Positions 56,019 to 64,000 of a stretch of 64,000 bases of DNA are shown piece after piece. Source of the DNA: an uncultured Pelagibacteraceae bacterium (lineage in GTDB: Bacteria; Pseudomonadota; Alphaproteobacteria; Pelagibacterales; AG-422-B15); the NCBI GenBank assembly GCA_902614655.1, contig CACMLX010000004.1, forward strand, positions 1-64,000, read 5' to 3'. Position 1 is the first letter of the stretch. Every line of letters begins with the position of its first letter. Under the pieces are notes generated by a model. The model searched no databases and was not told the DNA's origin. It saw nothing but the letters and a program-made list of their open reading frames with translations. The position numbers and the translations under genes were made by a program.

Positions 56019-57122
56019 CTAAGATTTGTAAATTTCAAGAAATTTTTTTGAAAAAGATATAAAGCTATCCTCCTCTATAGACTTTCTAATATCTGCCATA
56101 AGTTTCTGATAAAAATATATATTGTGCAAAGAAAGTAACATGCCCCCTAGCATCTCCTTTGCATTAAATAAATGATGTATATACCCAGCAGAGTAATTTT
56201 TACATACAGGATTATCTGAGTTTTTATCAATTGGATCATCTAAATGTTTGTATTTTGCATTTCTAATATTTATCGGTCCATGACAAGTAAAGGCTTGTCC
56301 ATTCCTTCCGCTTCTAGTTGGCAATACGCAATCAAACATATCAATTCCTCTAGCAACACTACCAAGAATATCATCAGGCTTGCCCACACCCATTAAATAG
56401 TGTGGTTTGTCGTCAGGTAAATGAGGTGTGGTAAATTCAAGAACCTCAAACATTTGGTCTTGACTTTCACCTACTGCAAGACCTCCTACTGCGTAACCAT
56501 CAAAATTTAGATCTTCAAGAGCTTGTACAGACTCTTTTCTTAACTTCTCAAATACGCTTCCCTGAACGATACCAAATAATTTGTTGTTATTTCTTTCTAT
56601 GAAATAATCTTTACATCTTTTTGCCCATCTCATAGATAATTCCATAGAGTTTTTTGCTTGATCATGGGTACAAGGAAAAGCTGTGCATTCATCAAACGCC
56701 ATTACAATATCTGAGTTTAAGTTAGTTTGTATTTCCATTGAACTTTCTGGAGTAAGCATTACTTCTTTTCCATCGATATGTGATGAAAACTTAACACCTT
56801 CCTCACTAATCTTTCTTAGTTTAGCTAGAGAAAATACTTGGTATCCACCAGAATCTGTGAGTATAGGTTTGTCCCAATTCATAAAATTATGAAGTCCACC
56901 GAATTCTTTTATTAGTTCGGACCCTGGTCTGAGCATTAGATGATAAGTATTTCCTAAAAGTATTTCTGAGCCTGTTTCAATAAGGTCCTTAGTAAAGACA
57001 CCTTTGACAGTTGCAGCTGTACCAACTGGCATAAAAGCAGGTGTATTTATCTCCCCATGAGAGGTTATTAATTTACCTCTTCTTGCATTTCCATCTTTTT
57101 TTAGTATTTTAAATTCGCTCAT
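56019..57122 (-). CDS. tgt: tRNA-guanine transglycosylase with an altered zinc site
   Basis: Exchanges guanine 34 for preQ1 in GUN-anticodon tRNAs (such as the tRNA-Asp encoded here), on the route to queuosine. The 367-residue protein keeps Asp90 (LTDSGGYQVFS), the preQ1-binding FDECT (143-147) and nucleophile Asp264 (MFDCVLPTR). The structural zinc site, C302, C304, C307 and H333 in E. coli numbering, is S302, N304, C307 and H333 here, so two of four ligands are lost. The rest of that region (CKNYSAGYIHHL) is conserved, so this is substitution and not truncation. It overlaps queA by 4 bp. Confidence 0.94.
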   Translation of the reverse strand: MSEFKILKKDGNARRGKLITSHGEINTPAFMPVGTAATVKGVFTKDLIETGSEILLGNTYHLMLRPGSELIKEFGGLHNFMNWDKPILTDSGGYQVFSLAKLRKISEEGVKFSSHIDGKEVMLTPESSMEIQTNLNSDIVMAFDECTAFPCTHDQAKNSMELSMRWAKRCKDYFIERNNNKLFGIVQGSVFEKLRKESVQALEDLNFDGYAVGGLAVGESQDQMFEVLEFTTPHLPDDKPHYLMGVGKPDDILGSVARGIDMFDCVLPTRSGRNGQAFTCHGPINIRNAKYKHLDDPIDKNSDNPVCKNYSAGYIHHLFNAKEMLGGMLLSLHNIYFYQKLMADIRKSIEEDSFISFSKKFLEIYKS

Positions 57123-58141
57123 TTCTTAAATAGTAAACTAACATCACCGTATGAAAAAAAACGGTATTTATTTGTTACAGCATGTTTATAAATTTTAAAA
57201 ATTTCTTTAGTGCCTACAAATGCGGAGACTAATAGTAATAAAGTAGATTTTGGTAAATGAAAGTTAGTCAATAGCATATCAACAATTTGAAACTTATATC
57301 CAGGCTTTATAAATATATTAGTTTCTCTATTAAATTTCTCCACTTGATTATTTTTTGCGGCACTTTCTAAAAGTCTAAGTGTCGTTGTACCAACAGCAAT
57401 AATTTTTCCACCTTTTTTCTTACATTGATTAATTTTCAGTGCAGTTTTTTCATCAATTATTCCATACTCAGAATGCATTACATGATTATCAACATCCTCG
57501 TTTCTTATTGGTAAGAATGTACCGGCCCCAACATGTAAAGTAATCTCCACTAATTGATCACTCTCAACCAGTTTATTTATTATTGTATCATTAAAATGTA
57601 AACCAGCAGTAGGAGCTGCTACAGAACCTTTTTTCTTTGCATATACTGTCTGATAATCAGTAAAATCCTTTTTGTCACTTTTTCTTTTTTTTTGAATATA
57701 TGGCGGCAGCGGCATAAGTCCAAATTGATTCAAATAATTATCAAATTCTTCCTCACTGCAATTAAATTCTAATTCAACCTCACCATAATCTGATTTTTTT
57801 CTAACTATACAAGAGATCTCATTATTGAAACTGATTATACTGTTTTCATTTACTTTCTTTGCGGGTTTCAAAAATGCAAGCCATTTATTGCTTGATAGTT
57901 TTTTATGAAGCGTAACCTTAATGTTTTTTTTTGAGTGAAATCCTTCAAGGAAAATAGGGATAACTTTTGTGTTGTTAATCACAACCAAGTCATTATGGCC
58001 AACATAATCAATAAATTTACTGAAGTTCGCATCAGATATTTCATTTTTATAAACCAACATCCTCGATTCTTCTCGAGGCTCACACGGTCTTTCAGCGATC
58101 AGATTATCAGGCAGTTCAAAGTCAAATTGACTTAATTTCAT
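57119..58141 (-). CDS. queA: S-adenosylmethionine:tRNA ribosyltransferase-isomerase
   Basis: Converts preQ1 in tRNA to epoxyqueuosine using the ribosyl part of SAM. The 340-residue protein starts KLSQFDFELPDNLIAERP, the family start. It contains GSVAAPTAGLHF (about 172-183), the strongly conserved LHVGAGTFLPIRNEDVDNH and the C-terminal LTNFHLPKSTLLLLVSAFVG. It is translationally coupled to tgt by an ATGA overlap, so the two successive queuosine enzymes are made together. Confidence 0.96.
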   Translation of the reverse strand: MKLSQFDFELPDNLIAERPCEPREESRMLVYKNEISDANFSKFIDYVGHNDLVVINNTKVIPIFLEGFHSKKNIKVTLHKKLSSNKWLAFLKPAKKVNENSIISFNNEISCIVRKKSDYGEVELEFNCSEEEFDNYLNQFGLMPLPPYIQKKRKSDKKDFTDYQTVYAKKKGSVAAPTAGLHFNDTIINKLVESDQLVEITLHVGAGTFLPIRNEDVDNHVMHSEYGIIDEKTALKINQCKKKGGKIIAVGTTTLRLLESAAKNNQVEKFNRETNIFIKPGYKFQIVDMLLTNFHLPKSTLLLLVSAFVGTKEIFKIYKHAVTNKYRFFSYGDVSLLFKK

Positions 58142-58146
58142 GAAAA

Positions 58147-58698
58147 TTATAGATCTGCAATGACCCTCACAGTTAACATTTCATCAGGGTCATCTACACT
58201 TCCAGAGCCTGGCTCTCCTCGTTTAATCATGTCAACAAACTCCATCCCTTCTACGACTTGACCAAAAACAGTATACTGGCCGTCTAAATGTGGAGCTTCA
58301 GCAAAACAGATAAAAAATTGACTATTAGCTGAATCCGGGTCGGCTGTTCTTGCCATTGATACTGTTCCACGAAGATGAGGTGTATTACCAAATTCATTTT
58401 TCAAATCAGGTTTGGTAGATCCGCCTGTTCCATTTCTATTTTCGCCATCACCAGTTTGAGCCATAAAGCCCTCTATAACACGGTGAAAAGGTACTCCATC
58501 ATAAAAGCCCTCTCTTGCAAGTTCTTTGATTCTATTAACGTGATTTGGAGCAATATTAGGCAGTAATTCTATTATTACATTACCATCTTTCAGCTCTATT
58601 TGGATTGAATTTTCTGGATCATTTGCCATGACAACTCCTTCTGCGATTAACGCTATAAAAAATGAAAATACAAAGATTAAAGTTCTTGTTAATTTCAT
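58147..58698 (-). CDS. Exported cyclophilin-type peptidyl-prolyl isomerase
   Basis: A 183-residue prolyl isomerase with an N-terminal signal peptide (about 1-25, TLIFVFSFFIALIAEGVVMA then NDPEN), so it acts in the periplasm. The cyclophilin core has YDGVPFHRVIEGFMAQTGDG (about 66-85), MARTADPDSANSQFFI and LDGQYTVFGQVVEGM. The active-site Arg, Phe and Gln of the family are present. It sits between coaD and queA, an arrangement common in alphaproteobacteria, and probably helps fold exported proteins. Confidence 0.93.
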   Translation of the reverse strand: MKLTRTLIFVFSFFIALIAEGVVMANDPENSIQIELKDGNVIIELLPNIAPNHVNRIKELAREGFYDGVPFHRVIEGFMAQTGDGENRNGTGGSTKPDLKNEFGNTPHLRGTVSMARTADPDSANSQFFICFAEAPHLDGQYTVFGQVVEGMEFVDMIKRGEPGSGSVDDPDEMLTVRVIADL

Positions 58699-58703
58699 TT
58701 TAT

Positions 58704-59183
58704 TTATTTGAATTTATCTTTTAATTTTTGCTCAACAAACTTATTTGTAAAATTACTGATATTTCCTCCCAAGCGTGCAATTTCTTTTACAAAATTAGAG
58801 GAAATTGATTGCCGTTGAGCGTCTGCCATTAAGAATACTGTTTCAATATTATTATCTAATTGTCTATTCATACCCAACATCTGAAACTCATATTCAAAAT
58901 CAGAAACAACACGAAGACCTCTTATGAGTATCTTTGCATCTAGCGAATTAGCTAAATCAATTAATAAATTATCAAATGCAATTACTTCAATTTTATCATT
59001 TGATGAAAACTCATTTTCTATCATTTCCTTTCTTTCATCTAAATCAAATAAAGGAGATTTATGTGGGCTGTCAGCAACTGCGATATATAATTTATCAACA
59101 AGTTTTGTAGCCCTATTGATAATATCAATATGCCCTTTATGAATGGGATCAAAGCTTCCAGGATATATGCCAGTTCTTCTCAT
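58704..59183 (-). CDS. coaD: Phosphopantetheine adenylyltransferase
   Basis: Penultimate enzyme of coenzyme A synthesis, transferring AMP to 4'-phosphopantetheine. The 159-residue protein has the nucleotidyltransferase motif YPGSFDPIHKGH (about 7-18), the LIRGLRVVSDFEYE block (about 87-100) and the SISSNFVKEIA signature near residue 125. It is family length and pairs functionally with coaX at 14503-15258. Confidence 0.96.
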   Translation of the reverse strand: MRRTGIYPGSFDPIHKGHIDIINRATKLVDKLYIAVADSPHKSPLFDLDERKEMIENEFSSNDKIEVIAFDNLLIDLANSLDAKILIRGLRVVSDFEYEFQMLGMNRQLDNNIETVFLMADAQRQSISSNFVKEIARLGGNISNFTNKFVEQKLKDKFK

Positions 59184-59226
59184 GTTTGGAATATATAATG
59201 ATTATTTAAAGACCTCTAGTAATTTA

Positions 59227-61932
59227 TTAACTATCTAGCTCAACTCTACTTGCAGAAACAACTTTTTCTTCTTTTGTTGTTTTAAATATACTTACTCCCT
59301 GAGTGTTTCTGCCAGCTACGCGAACATCCTTTACCGGGCAGCGAATTAATTGACCTGTTTTAGTTATCAGCATTATATCATCATCGTTATTGACTGGAAA
59401 AGAAGCCAGAACATCACCATTTCTATCTGATGTCGCAATACACACAATGCCTGATCCTCCGCGGTTAGAAACTCTAAACTGGTAAGATGAAGATCTTTTG
59501 CCAAAGCCATTTTCAGTAACGGTTAAAATGAATTGTTCACTCGCTTTTAATTCATCATATCGATCCTTAGATATTTCAATGTCAGAAACAGAGTTATCAA
59601 TATCATTATCGTCACTCTCAGCTTCCTCTTGCATTCCTTTTTCCTTTGAAATCATTTTTAAGTAAGCTTTTGCTTCTGCTGACGATACATCAGTATGAGA
59701 AATGACAGAAATTGAAATAATTTTATCATCTTTTGTTAGCCTGATGCCCCTTACACCTACCGAACTCCTACTTTTTGTTGTTCTCAATTTTGAAACAGGA
59801 GTTCGAATACACTTTCCATGTTTTGTTGATAGTAAAATATCGTCTTCATCACTGCAAAGTTTTACACCTACGATTGCATTATTATTATCTAATTTCATTG
59901 CAATTTTACCATTTGCTTGAATCCTTTTGAAATCTTCTAAACTATTTTTTCTGATGCTACCGTCCGACGTTGCAAAGATTAAATAGTCATTACCATTTGA
60001 TTGTTTATTTTCTGGCAACACAAGGATACTTGATAGACTTTCAGTATTTTTAAGATTTAAGAGATTTATTATTGCTTTGCCCTTAGCTTGGGGTGATGAC
60101 TCAGGAATCTTCCATGTCTTAAGTTTATAAGCTATTCCTCCAGATGAGAAAAATAGCATATTGTCATGAGTACTTGATGTAAAAACTTGAGTCACAAAAT
60201 CTTCTTCATTTGTTTTCATTCCCGCTCTTCCTTTACCTCCTCTTTTCTGTGCTCTGTACATATTTAAAGGAACCCTTTTTATATAACCTGAGTTTGTTAC
60301 ACTCACGACCATATCACTTCTTTGAACAAGGTCTTCTTGATTAATATCTGTAGCCTCACCCTCATTGATTTCTGTTCTTCTTGGTATTGCAAATTGCTTT
60401 TTAATTTCATTTAGCTCAACATTTATTACATCATTTAATACCTCCGTATCCCTTAATATTGAGAGGAATTTGTTTATTTGACTGGAAAGATCTGACAATT
60501 CTGACTTGATCTCATCTTTACCTAGAGCAGTCAAACGTTGCAATCTTAACTCTAATATTGCTTTGGCCTGCTCGTCTGTTAAATAAATTTCTTTTTCATT
60601 TTTAATTTGCCTTGGGTCATCAACTAACTTTAACAAATCATCAATGTCCTTGCTTAGCCACTTAGTTTTAAGAAGCGAGGTTCTTGCCTCATTAGGATCT
60701 TTCGAGCTTTTAATAATTTCTATTATTTGATCAACATTAGCTACAGCAACTGCTAGGCCAATCAATACATGGGCCCTATCTCTTGCTTTGCCAAGATCAT
60801 GTCGAGTCCTGTTTCTGATTATTTCTTTTCTGAATTCTATAAAATGGTGAATGAATTCTTTTATATTCATTAATTTCGGTTTTCCGTTTACCAACGCCAA
60901 TGAATTAACCCCGTAAGAACTTTGTAGTGCGGTAAATTTATATAATTTATTTAATACAACTTGTGATATTACTCCTTTTTTTAATTCAACAACAACCCTC
61001 ACTCCTTGACGGTCAGACTCATCTCTTAAATCACTTATACCATCAATTTTTTTATCTCTGACAAGTTCAGCTATTTTCTCAAGCAAAGATGATTTGTTAA
61101 CTTGGTAGGGTACTTCTGTAAATACGATTGCCTCTCGATCTGTTTTAAATTCCTCTATGTTTGATTTTGCCTGAACAATGATTGAGCCTCTTCCTGATGA
61201 CTGAGAGTCTTTTATGCCTTTTATGCCAATTATTGTTCCACCCGTAGGAAAGTCTGGGCCTTTTATAATTTGATTTATTTCATCAAAAGTTACATCGGTA
61301 TTTTTAAGGTAAGTAATACTAGCATCAATGACCTCTCCTAAATTATGAGGTAAAATGTTAGTCGCCATACCAACAGCTATACCACCTGCACCGTTGACAA
61401 GTAGGTTTGGATATTTTGCAGGAAGAACAGATGGCTCACTCTCAGTTTCATCATAATTAGGTCTAAAGTCGACCGTTTCTTTTTCTATATCTTCAAGAAG
61501 GAAACTAGCAATTTTTGCCATTCTAACCTCCGTATATCTCATTGCAGCAGCCCTATCACCGTCCATTGATCCAAAATTACCTTGACCATCTAACAGTGGC
61601 ACGCTCATTGAAAAGTCTTGGGCAAGTCTGACCAACGCATCATAAACAGCTTGATCTCCATGCGGATGGTATTTACCAATTACATCACCGACAACTCGAG
61701 CACTCTTTCTGTGTTGCTTATTCCACTCATAGCCTGACTCATGCATTGCATATAAAATCCGTCTATGAACTGGTTTTAGTCCGTCTCGAACATCGGGTAA
61801 TGCCCTGCTAACGATTACGCTCATAGCGTAATCGAGGTAAGAATTTTGCATTTCTGTATCGATTAATATGGGGATTACAGATTGCTCTTTACCTGTTTTA
61901 AGATCTTCGTTTTGATCCTTGGAATCAGTCAA
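59227..61932 (-). CDS. gyrA: DNA gyrase subunit A (TTG start)
   Basis: Breakage-reunion subunit of gyrase. The 901-residue protein starts at TTG (61930-61932), with AGGA 7 bases upstream. It has the winged-helix and tower domains with active-site Tyr133 (MRYTE) and a C-terminal beta-pinwheel with the GyrA box QKRGGKG, which distinguishes it from ParC. In the quinolone-determining region the residue matching E. coli Ser83 is Gln94 (HGDQAVYD), while Asp98 matches Asp87. A long acidic insert ([16 protein letters not shown]) lies between pinwheel blades. Confidence 0.95.
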   Translation of the reverse strand: MTDSKDQNEDLKTGKEQSVIPILIDTEMQNSYLDYAMSVIVSRALPDVRDGLKPVHRRILYAMHESGYEWNKQHRKSARVVGDVIGKYHPHGDQAVYDALVRLAQDFSMSVPLLDGQGNFGSMDGDRAAAMRYTEVRMAKIASFLLEDIEKETVDFRPNYDETESEPSVLPAKYPNLLVNGAGGIAVGMATNILPHNLGEVIDASITYLKNTDVTFDEINQIIKGPDFPTGGTIIGIKGIKDSQSSGRGSIIVQAKSNIEEFKTDREAIVFTEVPYQVNKSSLLEKIAELVRDKKIDGISDLRDESDRQGVRVVVELKKGVISQVVLNKLYKFTALQSSYGVNSLALVNGKPKLMNIKEFIHHFIEFRKEIIRNRTRHDLGKARDRAHVLIGLAVAVANVDQIIEIIKSSKDPNEARTSLLKTKWLSKDIDDLLKLVDDPRQIKNEKEIYLTDEQAKAILELRLQRLTALGKDEIKSELSDLSSQINKFLSILRDTEVLNDVINVELNEIKKQFAIPRRTEINEGEATDINQEDLVQRSDMVVSVTNSGYIKRVPLNMYRAQKRGGKGRAGMKTNEEDFVTQVFTSSTHDNMLFFSSGGIAYKLKTWKIPESSPQAKGKAIINLLNLKNTESLSSILVLPENKQSNGNDYLIFATSDGSIRKNSLEDFKRIQANGKIAMKLDNNNAIVGVKLCSDEDDILLSTKHGKCIRTPVSKLRTTKSRSSVGVRGIRLTKDDKIISISVISHTDVSSAEAKAYLKMISKEKGMQEEAESDDNDIDNSVSDIEISKDRYDELKASEQFILTVTENGFGKRSSSYQFRVSNRGGSGIVCIATSDRNGDVLASFPVNNDDDIMLITKTGQLIRCPVKDVRVAGRNTQGVSIFKTTKEEKVVSASRVELDS

Positions 61933-62054
61933 TTCTATTTCCTATTGAAGCGCTAAAAATCCCAAAAAAATAGGAAAAATAAGCACGATTTTGTTATAAA
62001 AATTAAGTTTATTATACCAGAAAATTGCCCAGTTTTCGATTGAAAAAAGTAGAC

Positions 62055-62513
62055 TTAAAAAGGTATTTCGTCGTCTATATCAAGGTCAGGTGGAGCGCCT
62101 TCTCCCATATCTTGATTTATATCTGAACCCATATCTGGAATTGAATCGCCGCCTCCTGAGTTCCTTGAGTCAAGCATGGTAAGTGTGCCATTGTAGTTTC
62201 CAAGAACAATTTCAGTCGTATATTTTTCAACTCCACTCTGATCTGTAAATTTCCTAGTTTGTAATTGGCCTTCAATGTAAATTTTTGAACCTTTTTTAAG
62301 GTAACTCTCAACAACACCTGCTAAACCATCGTTAAATATGACTATTCTATGCCAACTGGTTTTTTCTTTTTTCTCTCCTGTAACCTTGTCTTTCCATGAC
62401 TCGGATGTGGCTAAGCTAAGCTGGGCAAGCTTTTTTCCATCTTGAGTCTGACGCATTACGGGGTCTGCTCCAAGATTACCTATTAGCATTACTTTATTTA
62501 AACTAGCAGCCAT
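62055..62513 (-). CDS. ssb: Single-stranded DNA-binding protein
   Basis: Homotetrameric OB-fold protein that coats single-stranded DNA in replication and repair. The 152-residue protein starts [18 protein letters not shown]. It has [13 protein letters not shown] and the [15 protein letters not shown] strand, and ends with the acidic tip DIDDEIPF that recruits partner proteins. The linker is short and glycine, serine and aspartate rich. It lies divergent from uvrA, the classical ssb-uvrA arrangement of proteobacteria. Confidence 0.96.
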   Translation of the reverse strand: MAASLNKVMLIGNLGADPVMRQTQDGKKLAQLSLATSESWKDKVTGEKKEKTSWHRIVIFNDGLAGVVESYLKKGSKIYIEGQLQTRKFTDQSGVEKYTTEIVLGNYNGTLTMLDSRNSGGGDSIPDMGSDINQDMGEGAPPDLDIDDEIPF

Positions 62514-62622
62514 ATACTGTAATTTATCCAGATATTGATGCGCTGTACATACAAAAATCCCTATTTTACTGTTTATGCACAGGTTATCTTTAAATCAGGA
62601 GTGTTAAGATTAATTAATTCTT
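62514..62622. promoter_or_regulatory. Divergent ssb-uvrA spacer
   Basis: The 109-bp spacer holds outward promoters for ssb and uvrA. It contains TTATGCACA (62573-62581), which fits the DnaA-box consensus, and TTATCCAGA (62524-62532), one base off. CTGTTTATGCACAG (62570-62583) is an imperfect palindrome, but it is two bases short of the E. coli SOS box. No GTTC-N7-GTTC LexA site of the alphaproteobacterial type was seen. Confidence 0.35.
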
Positions 62623-64000
62623 ATGAGTAAGACAATTTCCGTACAAGGAGCTCGTGAACATAATCTAAAAAATGTTAACGTCAAAATACCCCGTGAGAAG
62701 CTGACAATAATAACTGGTTTGTCTGGATCAGGAAAATCTTCTCTTGCATTTGATACTATTTATGCTGAAGGTCAAAGAAGATACGTTGAGAGCTTATCGG
62801 CTTATGCAAGACAGTTTTTGCAAATGATGCAAAAACCAAATGTTGATTTAATAGAAGGATTAAGTCCCGCAATTTCCATCGAACAGAAAACAACATCAAA
62901 AAATCCTAGGTCAACAGTTGGAACTGTTACTGAGGTTTATGATTATCTTCGTCTTCTTTTTGCGAGGATTGGAATACCCTATTCTCCTGCAACCGGATTA
63001 CCTATTAAAAGTCAGACAGTGACTCAAATAGTTGATCGAATAAAAGAAAGAGAAATCGGTTCAAAGTTTCTAATATTGTCTCCAATTATCAGAGGAAGAA
63101 AAGGTGAGTATAAAAAAGAATTACAAGAATTGCACAAAAAAGGTTTTCAAAGAGTGAAGATTGATGGAGAATTATACGAATTCGATTCCTTACCTGAAAT
63201 TGATAAAAAGAAGAAACATGATATCGAGGTTGTAGTAGACCGTATCCTACTAAATGATGAGATAGGCAACAGGTTGGCGGATAGTGTCGAAACTGCTCTC
63301 AATTTAAGTGATGGATTGGTGATCGTTGAAAACTTCGAAAACAAAAATGGTAAAGTAGATAATGAACTATTTTCATCAAAATTTGCTTGTCCAGTATCCG
63401 GTTTCACAATTGACGAAATTGAACCCAGGTTATTTTCTTTTAATAATCCTTATGGAGCATGTGAGGAGTGTGATGGAATTGGAACCGATTTATCAATTGA
63501 TCCTAATCTAGTTGTTCCAAATAAAAATCTGTCAATAAATGAGGATGCACTTGCTCCTTGGCCAGTCTCGAGATACGGGTATTTTAGAAATATTTTAAAG
63601 GTTGTAGCTAGAAAATATAAATTTTCACTTGATACACCCTGGAAATCACTAGGAAAAAAAATTCAAAACATAGTTCTTTATGGCTCTGGCGAAACAGAAT
63701 TAAAGTTTACTTATGATGACGGTTATGAATATGAAAGGCCTTTCGAAGGAGTAATTAATAATCTTGAGCGCAGATATCTAGAGACAGAAAGTGATTGGAT
63801 GCGTGGAAGAATTGAGAGATATCAAAGTGAAGTAAGATGTCATGCATGCAATGGTTTTAGGCTTAAAGAGACTGCATTGGCTGTAAAGATAGACAAACTG
63901 CACATAGGTGAAGTATGCGACAAATCTATTAAAGAACTTGTTATCTGGTTTCAGAAACTTGAAAAAAAATTAACTAAAAAAGAAAAAGAAATTGCATTTA
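62623..64000 (+). CDS. uvrA: Excinuclease ABC subunit A (truncated by the window end)
   Basis: Damage-recognition ATPase of nucleotide excision repair. 459 codons are visible and the frame is open at the window edge. The N-terminus [20 protein letters not shown] leads to the first Walker [10 protein letters not shown] (32-40), followed by the UvrA-specific [16 protein letters not shown]. The first insertion domain follows, with CEECDGIGT and later CHACNGFRL zinc pairs, and the frame runs on. It starts at ATG 62623. The gene is divergent from ssb and shares its control region. Confidence 0.96.
   Translation, partial: MSKTISVQGAREHNLKNVNVKIPREKLTIITGLSGSGKSSLAFDTIYAEGQRRYVESLSAYARQFLQMMQKPNVDLIEGLSPAISIEQKTTSKNPRSTVGTVTEVYDYLRLLFARIGIPYSPATGLPIKSQTVTQIVDRIKEREIGSKFLILSPIIRGRKGEYKKELQELHKKGFQRVKIDGELYEFDSLPEIDKKKKHDIEVVVDRILLNDEIGNRLADSVETALNLSDGLVIVENFENKNGKVDNELFSSKFACPVSGFTIDEIEPRLFSFNNPYGACEECDGIGTDLSIDPNLVVPNKNLSINEDALAPWPVSRYGYFRNILKVVARKYKFSLDTPWKSLGKKIQNIVLYGSGETELKFTYDDGYEYERPFEGVINNLERRYLETESDWMRGRIERYQSEVRCHACNGFRLKETALAVKIDKLHIGEVCDKSIKELVIWFQKLEKKLTKKEKEIAF

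Noticed and set aside
62524-62583. DnaA-box-like sites near uvrA as a sign of a replication origin
   Set aside because: Only one consensus and one near-consensus site are present. There is no AT-rich unwinding element with clustered boxes and no dnaA or similar neighbour, so chance is likely in AT-rich DNA.
62570-62583. SOS (LexA) box before uvrA, CTGTTTATGCACAG
   Set aside because: The spacing between CTGT and ACAG is six, not eight bases, and alphaproteobacterial LexA uses GTTC-type sites, which are absent.
1-64000. CRISPR arrays, insertion sequences, prophage or attachment sites
   Set aside because: I looked for regular repeats, transposase or integrase motifs and tRNA-adjacent direct repeats and saw none. 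The genes flanking the tRNAs look like core or small local genes.

Overview
The window looks like chromosomal DNA of a streamlined, AT-rich alphaproteobacterium, roughly one third G+C judged by eye. The evidence is gene order: dxr-cdsA-uppS-frr-pyrH-tsf-rpsB-dnaE-lolD-lolC/E-proS-DUF1467-mce-rnj-coaX-birA-nuoN...nuoA is an arrangement typical of Alphaproteobacteria. The short ProS, RNase J, DUF1467 and glnB-glnA pairing agree. Very short or overlapping gene junctions, few terminators and low G+C recall free-living marine oligotrophs (SAR11, HIMB59 or AEGEAN-169 type), but the exact clade cannot be fixed from the sequence alone. I saw no insertion sequence, prophage, CRISPR array, rRNA or recombinase gene.

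Layout. (1) 7-30211, minus strand: one 30-kb unidirectional block. In transcription order it holds the complete complex I operon nuoABCDEFGHIJKLMN, then birA, coaX, rnj, mce, DUF1467, proS, lolC/E, lolD and dnaE. After these come rpsB (with a G+C-rich structured leader), tsf, pyrH, frr, uppS, cdsA and dxr. Most junctions are ATGA or TAATG overlaps. (2) 30212-30550: the only gene-free stretch above 300 bp, a divergent control region. (3) 30551-33850, plus strand: a compact five-gene accessory cassette (SMP-30 lactonase, GST-like protein, flavodoxin-fold quinone reductase, small membrane protein, cytosolic BtuF-like protein). (4) 33841-41102, mostly minus: a small membrane protein, tRNA-Asp, tRNA-Val, then the HU and proteostasis block hupB, lon, clpX, clpP, tig, and tRNA-Leu. 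(5) 41189-45808: a 2-hydroxyacid dehydrogenase, two tiny DUF genes (one of only 44 codons), an exported carboxylesterase and nnr. (6) 45981-48748, plus: a nitrogen cassette of PII, eukaryotic-type glutamine synthetase II and glutamine synthetase I. (7) 48805-56018: acyl-CoA dehydrogenase, carboxyltransferase, parE, aldehyde dehydrogenase and enoyl-CoA hydratase. (8) 56019-64000: tgt, queA, an exported cyclophilin, coaD, gyrA and ssb, and a truncated divergent uvrA.

How the parts work together. Complex I energises the membrane. The dxr-uppS-cdsA group feeds isoprenoid, undecaprenyl and phospholipid synthesis beside translation factors. Lon, ClpXP and trigger factor form the protein quality-control set, and lon carries a convincing heat-shock (RpoH-type) promoter. 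PII with two glutamine synthetases handles ammonium assimilation. Tgt and QueA make queuosine, although Tgt has lost two of its four zinc ligands.

The most interesting departures from the ordinary are a ~160-residue insertion with an internal repeat near the C-terminus of NuoG, the altered Tgt zinc site, the pseudoknot-like rpsB leader, the glnB-glnII-glnA arrangement with a shortened PII T-loop, and the five-gene cassette next to nuo. I found no clearly new multi-gene defence or mobile system. The five-gene cassette is the best candidate for an undescribed functional unit.
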